From the NCBI GenBank assembly GCA_016709575.1, contig JADJMM010000004.1:338388-402387 (forward strand): a DNA stretch of 64,000 nucleotides. Reading direction: 5' to 3'. A program made the position numbers and the translations under genes. The notes beneath the pieces were generated by a model. It had not been told where the DNA came from. It made no database searches and worked only from the letters and a program-made list of their open reading frames with translations. The DNA is from Sphingobacteriaceae bacterium. Lineage in GTDB: Bacteria > Bacteroidota > Bacteroidia > B-17B0 > Aurantibacillaceae. The first letter of the stretch is position 1. Every line of letters starts with the position of its first letter. Below are positions 1-9,262 of the stretch, piece after piece.

Positions 1-413
1 TTTTTGGTCAAGGTATGAACCCTGTAAAATGGGAGGCCAAATATAACGAATTACCTAATAACGAAGCTGAAATTATTGTTACAGCAACAATAGAAAAAGG
101 ATGGCACATGTATTCCATAAATCTTAACCCGGATGCAGGACCTATTCCTACAACCGCGATTTTTTCGCCTGGAAGCGATTATGAAATCGTAGGAAAACCC
201 ATCGAAGAAGGTGTGAAAGAAGAATATGATAAAATGTTTGAAATGAAAATCGGCTCCTTTGATGGAAAAGCTATCATAAAACAAAAACTAAAACGTAAAA
301 ACACAAAAAGTTTTCAAACACCAATAAAAATCGAATACATGGTTTGTAACGACAAACAATGTTTGCCTCCAAAAACAATTGATATCATGTTAGTAGTACC
401 AGCAAAAAAATAG
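1..413 (+). CDS. DsbD N-terminal-like (alpha) domain protein, 5' end outside window
   Basis: The frame is open to the left edge (codons before the first ATG at 15 read F-G-Q-G), so the signal peptide and true start lie outside the window. The visible 137 residues resemble the periplasmic alpha domain of DsbD: the WHMYS segment, a beta-sandwich pattern, and a Cys pair in CNDKQC near the C-terminus, the position of the redox-active pair in this domain. It stands alone without the membrane and thioredoxin parts. The next gene, 67 bases downstream on the same strand, carries the same domain fused to a full DsbD, so this is a tandem paralogue that may pass or receive electrons in the periplasm. 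The domain call is fairly safe; the partner is inferred. Confidence 0.7.
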   Translation, partial: FGQGMNPVKWEAKYNELPNNEAEIIVTATIEKGWHMYSINLNPDAGPIPTTAIFSPGSDYEIVGKPIEEGVKEEYDKMFEMKIGSFDGKAIIKQKLKRKNTKSFQTPIKIEYMVCNDKQCLPPKTIDIMLVVPAKK

Positions 414-480
414 GAATCTAATTTTAAGCTCTTTATAATTTATAGCTCAACTATTATTACAAACCCAAAACATTATTTTT

Positions 481-2569
481 GTGAAACTACATTCAAAAAA
501 TATGCTTAGAAAATATATATCAGGATTACTATTCTTACTTTTTTCATTTGGATTTCTGAATGCACAGAAACAATATGTAACCTGGACTTATTCCCAAAAA
601 AAGATTAGTGCTGATGAATTCGAATTAAGTTTCAAAGCTAAAATTGAGCCGACCTGGCATTTATATTCTCAAATAGAGTCTATTGGTGAAACTGTTCCTC
701 TTCCCACCATTTTTGAGTTTGATAAATCGAAAGATTATAAATTAATTGGAAAAACTTCTGAACCAAAACCTATTGAACATGCTGAACCCGTTTTCGATAA
801 TGCGGTTATGCGTTATTTCGAAAACACAGCCACTTCAAACAAAAATAAAAGCCTTAACCGACAAACCTTTTGTTGTGAAAGGAATAATTGATGGTATGGC
901 TTGTAACGAAACTCAATGTCAAAAATTTTCACCTGCACCAGAATTCAGCTTTAAAATAGAAGGTGCAGAGGTAGCTGCTAATACAGAAACAACATCCGCA
1001 GAAACCCCTACAATAGCGGTTGACACACCTGCAATTGCACAAACTAATTCCATTACTCCTGATAATATTAAACCTGATTCAGAACATAAACTTTCCGAAC
1101 TACAACCAAAAGATACAAGTAACGATAAAAGTTTTTGGGGTTTATTTATTGCGGGATTTTAGGAGGCTCTTAGCTCTTCTAACGCCATGCGTTTTCCCAA
1201 TGATACCAATGACAGTTAGTTTTTTCACTAAACAAAGTAAAACTAAAGCGCAAGGAATACGCAACGCCTTAATTTATTCAATTTCAATTATTGTTATTTA
1301 TGTTGTATTAGGATTAGGCGTGACATTGATTTTTGGTACAGATGCTATGAATAATTTAGCAACTAATGTTTGGTTTAACTTAGCCTTCTTTGTTTTATTA
1401 GTTGTGTTTGCTATTTCCTTTTTAGGTGCATTCGAAATCACTTTACCATCAGCATTCGTAAATAAAATGGATGCGAAATCTGACAAAGGTGGTTTGGTTG
1501 GGATTTTCTTTATGGCCTTTACCTTAGGCTTAGTTTCGTTTTCATGCACCGGACCAATTATTGGAACTTTACTAGTACAAGCAGGTGCAACAGGCGCATT
1601 AGCTGGTCCGTTTTTTGGAATGTTTGGTTTTTCATTAGCACTTGCTCTGCCTTTTGGTTTATTTGCAGCGTTCCCCGGTTGGTTAAATTCATTACCAAAA
1701 TCAGGCGGTTGGCTAAACTCTGTAAAAGTTGTTTTAGGATTTTTAGAACTGGCTTTAGCGATGAAGTTTTTATCGAACGCTGATTTAGTTGTACAAGCCG
1801 GAATTATTACACGCGAAGTATTCATTGTGATTTGGATTGTAGTTTTTGCTTTATTAGGCGCTTATTTAATGGGCTGGTTCAAATTATCACACGATAGTGA
1901 TGTAAAACATATTTCTGTAACACGATTAATGATTGCTATTTTATCTTTCTCTTTCACTATTTATTTAGTTCCCGGATTATGGGGCGCTCCATTAAAATTA
2001 ATAAGCGGTTTTCCTCCTCCCGATTTTTATAGCGAATCACCTGAAGGTTTTGGTGGAAGAAAAACAGAAAACGCAACTTCAAATGAAAAACATTCTGATT
2101 TACCGGAACATGCGCACCGCGGACCAAATGGAATTCCTGCATTCAACGATTATTATCACGGACTAGCATACGCTAAAAAAGTAAATAAACCTGTTATGAT
2201 TGATTTTACAGGATGGGCTTGCGTTAACTGCCGTAAAATGGAAGGACAAGTTTGGAGTGATTCAGATGTGAAACGAAAACTTAGTGAAGATTTTGTTTTA
2301 ATTTCTCTTTACGTTGATGATAAAAAACTTTGCCTGAAGAATTACAAACTGAAGTAGTTTGGAATGGCTCGAAACGTAAATTAAAAACTGTTGGCGACCG
2401 CTGGAGCTACTTACAAAACACTAAATACTTATCAAGCACACAACCTCAATATTGGATATTAGATGGAGATGAAAACCATTATAGCGATTCAACCAGCTAC
2501 GATCCGGATATCGCCAAATACATTCAATGGTTAGATAAAGGATTGGAAAAATATAAAGCGAAAAAATAA
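481..2569 (+). CDS. dsbD: Protein-disulfide reductase DsbD (frameshifted as read)
   Basis: DsbD carries electrons from cytoplasmic thioredoxin across the inner membrane to periplasmic thiol proteins. All three parts are visible. A signal peptide (GTG at 481 or ATG at 502) is followed by an alpha domain with the Cys pair CNETQC. Then come about eight membrane helices with TPCVFPMIP and SFSCTGPIIG, the two intramembrane cysteines, and a C-terminal thioredoxin domain with GWACVNCR. The frame breaks three times: near 840, near 1160 (GIGF run into AGF, a TTTT run) and near 2325 (an AAAAAA run in DDKKTLPEE). Each break lies at or beside a homopolymer and the protein resumes without loss, so a working gene with sequencing errors is more likely than a pseudogene. 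Total about 695 residues, normal for the family. Confidence 0.85.
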
Positions 2570-2586
2570 AACACCTTCATAAAAAA

Positions 2587-2608
2587 AGCCCCTGATTTTT
2601 CAGGGGCT
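2587..2608. terminator. Bidirectional intrinsic terminator
   Basis: A GC-rich hairpin (arm GCCCCTGA, loop of T, arm TCAGGGGC) has an A-run on its left and a T-run on its right. It sits between convergent genes, dsbD and the T9SS surface protein, and can stop transcription from both sides. Confidence 0.9.
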
Positions 2609-2614
2609 TTTCTT

Positions 2615-5600
2615 TTATTCCTTAATCACTTTTATTAATTCAGGCTTCCCGTCTTTAGGCATAAGTCTGATAAAGTACATTCCGTTTGCTAATTCTTCAA
2701 TATTTAAATCGTGTGATTTACTTGAAGAGTTGAAATTGATAATGTGTTTCTGAACCACTTTTCCAATAGCATCTACTACTTCTGTAGTCACCTGCTCTGA
2801 AACATCACTTGTAGTATTGATTGTTACTTTACCACTTGTCGGATTTGGATATACAAAGTAATTTGAACCACCACTTACAACTTCATTTATACCTGTACAA
2901 ACACTAACAGTTATTGTTTTGGTGGTTGAATTAGAACAACCTGTTGTTGAGTTAGTATAAGAATATGTTGTTGTATATGTTCCTGCAATAGCTTGAGTTG
3001 TAAAAGTAGTTCCCACTACACCAGGACCTGAATAAACACCGCCTGATGGAGATCCAGTTAAAGTTACACTCACTCCGCCTGATGAAATTGTACAAGCTGT
3101 ATTTGATGAACTAGCTAAAGTTAAACTTGGAAGCGCATTCACATTAACAATTGCTGTTCTTGTGCTACTACATAATCCACTCGAACCAGTAACTGTATAT
3201 ATAGTTGTAATAGTAGGAGTGACATTAATAGAGTTTGTGGTTGCGCTTGTATTCCAACTGTAAGTTGAAGCACCACTTGCAATTAAATTAACAGAGTTGC
3301 CATTACAAATTGTTGCACTGTTAACAGTAACTGTTGGACTTAGACTAACAGTTATTGAACGTACCGTTTGTCCAACACATCCATTAGAACCTAAACCAAT
3401 TAAAGTATAAGTAATGTTTCCTGTTGGTGAAGGCGCAATTGGATTTCCTGTAATACTTCCCGGCATCCATGTATACGACGCAGCTCCTGATCCTGTTAAT
3501 GTTGTTGATTGTCCCGCACAAATATTAGTACTACTTGCAGTTGCTGTTACAGATGGTAATGAATTAACTGTAACCGAACGCACCGAAGTATTTGTACAAC
3601 CATTTACATCAGTACCTGTAACAGTATATGTTGTATTTAAGGTTGGAGTTGCTGTAACACTAGCGCCAGATAAACTTCCGGGCATCCATGTATAAGTTGA
3701 AGCACCACTTGCAATTAATGAAGCATTAGAACCCGCACAAACAACACTACTACTTGATGAAGTATTAATTGTTGGAAGTGCATTTACTGTAATTGTTTTT
3801 GTAAATACATTTTTACAACCATTAGCAGCTGTTCCTGTTGTTGTATAAGCAGTAGTTAAAGTTGGACTAACTGAAATACTTGTTGTTGTTGCTGATGTAC
3901 TCCAAACATAAGTTAAAGCACCGGTTCCTGTTAAGTTAACTGATGAGCCAGCACAAATTGCATTTGAACCAGTAATGGATACAGTAGGTAAAGCATTAAT
4001 AGCAACGTTTGCAATTGCATTACTTGAACAACCTGCAGTTGTGCCTGTAACTGTATATGTTGTTGGTGATGAAGGAGTGTAAGTTGCAGAAGCACCTGTT
4101 CCGCCACCACTTGTCCAGCTATACGTTGTTCCACCACTCGCCGTGAATGTTACTGGAGAACCAGCACAAACAGTTTGTGATGCACTTGAAATATTTACAG
4201 TTGGTGATGCATTAACTGTAACTGAACGCACAGAAGTATTTGTACAACCATTTACATCACTACCAGTAACAGTATAAGTTGTATTTAAGGTTGGAGTTGT
4301 GGTTACTGTTGCACCCGATAAACTTCCCGGCATCCATGTATAAGTTGAAGCACCGCTCGCAATTAATGATGCGTTAGTACCCGAACATATTACACTACTA
4401 CTTGATGAAGTACTAATTGTTGGAAGTGCATTTACTGTAATTGTTTTTGTAAATACATTTTTACAACCATTAGCAGCTGTTCCTGTTGTAGTGTAGGCTG
4501 TAGTTAAAGTTGGACTAACTGAAATACTTGTTGTGGTTGCCGATGTACTCCACGTATAAGTTAAAGCACCTGTTCCTGTTAAGTTAACTGATGAACCTGC
4601 ACAAATTGCATTTGAACCAGTTATAGAAACTGTTGGCAACGCATTTATTGCAACGTTTGCAATTGCATTACTTGAACAACCTGCTGTTGTACCGATAACC
4701 GTATAGGTTGTTGGAGTTGTAGGTGTATAAGTTGCAGAAACTCCTGTTCCACCACCACTTGTCCAACTATATGTTGTTCCACCACTGGCAGTAAATGTTA
4801 CTGGTGAACCTGCACAAACTGTTTGTGATGCACTAGAAATGTTTATGGTTGGTGTTGCTCCAATAGATATTGTTTGAGAAGTTGGAGAACCTGGTCCAGC
4901 ACCATTAGAAGCAGTTAATGTAACAGTATATGTTCCACCTGTTGTAAAATTCATTGTTGGATTTTGTAAAGTCGGTGTTGTTACTGTTACACCTGCACTC
5001 GGACTAACTGTCCAAGTCCAACTTGTTGGAGCATTTGTTGATTGATCTGTAAATGCAACGTTTTGACCTGCACATAAACCTACTGCTGCAACTGAGAAAC
5101 TTGAAGCCGGAGGTGCAGAAGCAATTACATCTACCATCCAAACACCGCGACCATAACTTGCCGCAACTAATTTTGTTGGATTTGCCGGAGAAATTTCCAT
5201 ATCAAATATTGGCATGTTTGGTAAACCGGTATTATATAAAGTCCAAGTTCCCATTAGATTATCTCTGTAATAAACCCCAACATCCATACCAACATAAACT
5301 AAATCATTTGTACCAACCTGATAAACCGAACAGTTTGCAGGAAGGTTCGGTAAATTAGAAGTGTAGTTGGTCCATGTAGATCCACCATTAGTTGACATAA
5401 ATACTTTGTTTCCTGCTGAATAACCACTTAAGGTCACCCATAATTTATTAGCATCCGTTGGAGAAACAGTTATAAATGTTGGAGCGCCACTTCCAACAGG
5501 AACAGTTCCTGTAATATTAGTCCAAGTTGCTCCTTGGTCAGTAGTTTTCCAAAGTGTTGTTCCCTTGATAACATATACAATTTGATTATTTGTTGGAGCT

Positions 5601-7388
5601 ACAGCGAACTCAACAATGGTTGAAGTACCCGTCATTGAACCAGTTGTTGCTGTAAAATTAGCTCCATTATTGGTTGATCTGAACATTTGTGACCGAGCTG
5701 CCCAAGCAACTGTTGATGTAACCGGGTCTTGTTTCCAAGGAGAAACCCAATTTCCAGTTCCGGAAAACCCGCCTGGGGTAGACCAAGATGCTCCACCATT
5801 TGTTGATCGTTGAAATTGTCCGCTATAATACGAAGCAAACATATTGCTGTTGTTGGCGCGATCAATCCAACAATCCATTCCATCGCCACCCATTCGTGCT
5901 TGGTATGTTGTACCATTCCACCAACTGGTTCCGTTATCCTGATGACCTGTTAACCAAAAATTAGCAGTTAATGCTGATGTACCAATTTTATAAATCTGTG
6001 AGATGTTCATTGTACCTGAAATTTCAGTCCATGTTGCACCGCTACGACGGTAAATTGTTCCGTCATTAGTATTAAATAAAGTTCCTGCTGCGTCGTATTC
6101 TAAATCGTGATGATCAGCATGAGTAAATGGAGCACCTGAACCTGTCCAGTGACCATAAATCGACCAAGCACTTCCTCCGTTTGTTGTTCTCCAAACATTC
6201 ACGCCTCCAACAACCACTTCATCTTGATTTAATGGTGATGCAGCTATACATAAATCATACCATGATTGCCCACCTGTATCACTTCCTGTATTACTCCATC
6301 CTAATAAATTAGGTGTTGTTGCCATTGTTGAAAAACTTGTACCACTATTAGTAGAACGATAAAATCCTTGGAATCCACTATTAGTGCTTGATCCCGCTAA
6401 AACGTAAACATAATTTGGGTTAGCAGGAGTAACAGCCACTGCCATTCGGTTAACACCTGTAGTAGGAATACCAGCACTCACTTGTGTCCATGTAGCGCCG
6501 TTGTTAGTAGAAATTCTAAATGTTGCGCCACCGGCATAAACTATATTTGAGTTACCTGGCATAAATTCTAAATCATGTGTGCTTGTTGCATACACTTGAG
6601 TCCAAGTTGTTCCACCATTTGTGGTTCTGTAAATACCAATATTTGTAGCTGCCATTACAATTTGAGTATTTGTTGGATCGATAATTAGTTTGCGGATTAA
6701 ACGTCCTTGATTAACAGTCCAAACCATTCCGGTTGCAACCCAAGTTAAACCACCATCTGTTGATTTTAAAACACCAATTGAATATGTATCTCCAGCATCT
6801 CCGTCGCCGGTTGCCAAATACATAATGTTTGGATTGGTTGGATCAATAACTAAATCCGAACAACCAATAACTTGTAATAAATCAGTATTTGTAGTCCAAC
6901 TTGTTCCGCCATTGGTAGACTTCCATAAACCTCCTGCGGGAGCGCCAACAAATAATGTGTTAGATCCTGCAGGATGGATGGTTACAAAATTAATTCGGCC
7001 CGATTTTAAAAATTGTCCGCCTGCTGAACCTGCTATTGCACCCATCGGACCAACTGCTGTCCAAGTTGTAGATGCAATCAAATTAGGGTTAGAAGTTTTT
7101 TGTGTTGAATTAGCTTGCAAAAAACTTTCGAAATTTTGCATATTCTGACTAGGCAGCGTTAAGTTCCCACTTGGATAAACACGTTGCTCCATGTAATGTT
7201 CCCATCGCTTAAACTGCTTCCAGCCTTTACCTTTTTCGGTATTATCGTGGGTAGACCAATAGGTATTAAACTCTTTTTGGATATCGTAAAAATTTGCTCC
7301 GGGTTGAAGCATTTTTTCTGTCCATTCTTGTGAAATAATATTCAAGCTTAAAAGCTTAAAATGAAAAAAAGCGAAGATTTTTTTTCAT
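2615..7388 (-). CDS. Giant T9SS type A surface protein with BNR repeats and Ig-like modules
   Basis: About 1590 residues. The first 750 residues hold repeated BNR/sortilin-like blades (STDGG-TW, STNGGASW and similar), which form a beta-propeller. A PKD-like module follows near residue 790. Then come about nine Ig-like modules of about 72 residues, each with a C-A-G or C-S-G start and a threonine-rich strand. It ends with a T9SS type A sorting domain (YPNPTSGKVTI ... GMYFIRL). The open frame begins at a TTG at 7345 without a signal peptide. An ATG at 7388 gives a good signal peptide (MKK-FAFFHFKLLSLNIIS-like) if one base is removed from the 8-A run beside it, so I place the start there. Probably exported and anchored on the cell surface, as adhesin or polymer-binding protein; the substrate is unknown. 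Confidence 0.85.
3559..4854 (-). repeat. 648-bp tandem duplication (three Ig-like modules each)
   Basis: Two head-to-tail copies, about 3559-4206 and 4207-4854, inside the surface protein gene. Landmarks recur at exactly 648 bases: GCATCCATGTATAAG at 3682 and 4330, TTAACTG at 3564 and 4212, GCACAAA at 4164 and 4812. The unit is 216 residues, so the duplication keeps the frame. Copies differ by scattered, mostly synonymous changes. Confidence 0.9.
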
Positions 7389-7497
7389 GCGGTAATTTTT
7401 TAGTTTAGTAATGATAATAAATCAAGGTCTCAAAGTCAATACCTCGGAAAGCCAAATTCGATGAAAGCGAGAATAATTCGACTAAATTTTTGGGTTC

Positions 7498-8064
7498 CTA
7501 AAAGCTCCCAACGAAACCAATTTGAATAATTGGATTGGGGTATGGGGAAAGTGGTGTATCATTCAAATTCCACAAGCCGGAAGCGGCGCAATAAATATTA
7601 TCGCTTATAGGGTAGCGTAAACCACCTCCAACTAAAATATTTTCAATCCAAATTCTGGCGTTTGGTTTATAGGAATAAGGATTATCTCTGTTGATTCTAT
7701 CATAACCCGCTTGTAAATAAACATTTTCTAAAATAAAATAACGAGCCATTACTCTACCACCATAAAAATTAACGCTGTATTTGTAATTATTATAACGGTA
7801 ACTGTAGTAGTTATAAATAGCACCGACGCCTACCGAAAATCTCTCGGTTACTTTATAGCCTATTAGTGGAGAGGCGTCAATAAAAGTGGGATTCCCTATC
7901 CAAGCTCCAACTGTACCGCCCCAAAATAAACGATCTATAAATGGTTTTTCATTTTTAGGTTTTCTGGGTTTTGAAATTGAATCTGATTGGGCAACACAAA
8001 ACATTACAGCCAGATTAAAACTTAACAGAAAAATAAAAAATCTTTTATGTGAGTTAAAATGCAT
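7498..8064 (-). CDS. Small outer-membrane beta-barrel-like protein
   Basis: 188 residues. A signal peptide (hydrophobic stretch ending in FCVAQ) is followed by a Lys/Pro-rich linker. The rest is about eight alternating aromatic-rich strands (for example the SYRYNNYKYSVNFYGGRV area), with a C-terminal Phe, the usual end of a barrel protein. It looks like an eight-stranded OmpA/OmpW-size barrel. No specific family was recognised. It is transcribed divergently from the SDR gene, with 42 bases between starts and a TAnnTTTG-type promoter word on the minus strand in that gap. Confidence 0.6.
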   Translation of the reverse strand: MHFNSHKRFFIFLLSFNLAVMFCVAQSDSISKPRKPKNEKPFIDRLFWGGTVGAWIGNPTFIDASPLIGYKVTERFSVGVGAIYNYYSYRYNNYKYSVNFYGGRVMARYFILENVYLQAGYDRINRDNPYSYKPNARIWIENILVGGGLRYPISDNIYCAASGLWNLNDTPLSPYPNPIIQIGFVGSF

Positions 8065-8092
8065 TGTGTTTTTTAGCCGTATATTCGTGCTA

Positions 8093-8100
8093 CAAATCTA
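8093..8100 (-). promoter_or_regulatory. Bacteroidota -7 promoter word TAGATTTG
   Basis: Read on the minus strand this is TAGATTTG, a match to the TAnnTTTG -7 element of Bacteroidota sigma-A promoters. It lies 28 bases before the start of the barrel gene at 8064. I see no good -33 TTTG at the right distance, so the call rests on one element. Confidence 0.4.
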
Positions 8101-8106
8101 CGCAAT

Positions 8107-8802
8107 ATGTTTATAGTAGTTACAGGTGCCTCCAAAGGAATAGGGTTAGAAATTGTTAAACAATTTTTGGTAGACGAAGAAAATACCGTTTTGGCTGTTT
8201 CCAGAAGCTCTAAAGAGTTAACATCTCTTCATAAAAATCATCCTAACAATTTAATTACTGTTTTTGGGGATTTAAATAAAACGCCTACCCAGAACAGAAT
8301 TCTCACTATTATCAAAAATAAAAAAGTTCAATTAGATATTTTAATTAATAATGCCGGCACCATTGTAAATAAACCTTTCGAAAAGATAACATCAAAGGAA
8401 TTAACTTATATCTACAGCGTAAATGTGTTTGCGCCATTTTTACTCATACAAAAATTATTACCAGTACTTGGTAAAAAAAATAAATCACACATCGTTAATA
8501 TTAGCAGTATGGGTGGTGTTCAAGGAAGTTCAAAATTTCCAGGACTTAGCGCCTACTCTTCTTCAAAATCTGCTTTAGCAGGATTAACAGAATGTTTAGC
8601 TGAGGAATTTAAAGACAAAAATATTTCCGTTAATTGCTTAGCGTTAGGCGCTGTACAAACTGAAATGCTAAGCAAAGCTTTTCCGGGCTACAAAGCCCCA
8701 CTTCAACCTAAACAAATGGCTAATTTTATTATAGATTTTGCTTTAACAGGACATCAATATTTTAACGGAAAAATAATTCCCGTTTCATCAACAACACCAT
8801 AA
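8107..8802 (+). CDS. SDR family NAD(P)-dependent oxidoreductase
   Basis: 231 residues with the classical short-chain dehydrogenase layout. These are the glycine-rich cofactor motif TGASKGIG at residue 7, the NNAG motif near 78, a Ser in NISSMGG near 135, the catalytic YSSSK near 152, and the loop after strand 6 (LALGAVQTEM). A cytoplasmic Rossmann enzyme that reduces or oxidises a carbonyl/alcohol substrate; nothing in the sequence tells which. The cofactor-specificity position after strand 2 (SRSS) has an Arg, as in NADP-using members. It is followed after one base by a small secreted protein and the TonB-dependent receptor, so the three may be co-transcribed. Confidence 0.85.
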   Translation: MFIVVTGASKGIGLEIVKQFLVDEENTVLAVSRSSKELTSLHKNHPNNLITVFGDLNKTPTQNRILTIIKNKKVQLDILINNAGTIVNKPFEKITSKELTYIYSVNVFAPFLLIQKLLPVLGKKNKSHIVNISSMGGVQGSSKFPGLSAYSSSKSALAGLTECLAEEFKDKNISVNCLALGAVQTEMLSKAFPGYKAPLQPKQMANFIIDFALTGHQYFNGKIIPVSSTTP

Positions 8803-8803
8803 T

Positions 8804-9262
8804 ATGAAAGCATTATTTTTTCTATTACTTCCTTTTAGTTTGTTTGCTCAAACCAAAGTGAATGTTCAGATTTTACAAAAACAAACCTACTGCGGTGGCG
8901 CCAGACCCAATCCTGAAATTCTTGCTGACTTAGAAAAGCCAAAACCTTTCGCCAATAAAAAATTAGTTATTGTTTCGGCTAATGGAAAAATTTGCAAAAC
9001 AACAACTAATGCAAATGGTTATTTAAAAATAAAATTAAAAGTCGGCTCCTATAAAGTTTATGAAGCGTGGCGCTATAATAAACAAACGCCAGACGGCACT
9101 GACGCAAAAAATTTTGACACCGAGTGTTTAAAACAAGCTTGGGGAAAAGTTGATATGACTATCGACGCACAAAAAAAATCACAAAGTGTAAAGATTGAAA
9201 TTGATGATGCGTATTGCAATCACACTATTCCTTGTCTGCTAAATCCACAGTACCCACAATAA
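8804..9262 (+). CDS. Small secreted protein of unknown function
   Basis: 152 residues. A signal peptide ends in LFAQ. The mature part has a transthyretin/CarboxypepD_reg-like look: a segment like TTTNANGYLKIKLKVGSY resembles the peptide turn of such domains. Five cysteines (YCGGA, KICK, TECLK, AYCNH, IPCLL) may form disulfides. It starts one base after the SDR stop and its TAA overlaps the ATG of the TonB-dependent receptor (TAATG), so it is probably translated together with the receptor. Its role at the outer membrane is not known. Confidence 0.55.
   Translation: MKALFFLLLPFSLFAQTKVNVQILQKQTYCGGARPNPEILADLEKPKPFANKKLVIVSANGKICKTTTNANGYLKIKLKVGSYKVYEAWRYNKQTPDGTDAKNFDTECLKQAWGKVDMTIDAQKKSQSVKIEIDDAYCNHTIPCLLNPQYPQ

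Noticed and set aside
1298..1825. Minus-strand open frame across the DsbD membrane region
   Set aside because: Shadow of the coding frame; the plus strand encodes the conserved DsbD motifs here.
481..2569. Programmed frameshifting in dsbD and other split genes
   Set aside because: Shifts occur in unrelated genes at ordinary homopolymers, in both directions, with no shared slippery site or structure.
3414..3695. Plus-strand open frame inside the Ig-like repeats
   Set aside because: Antisense shadow of repeated codons of the surface protein, low-complexity V/P-rich product.
3559..4854. Direct repeats as a CRISPR array
   Set aside because: The repeat unit is 648 bases, is in frame and codes for Ig-like modules; there are no short spacers.
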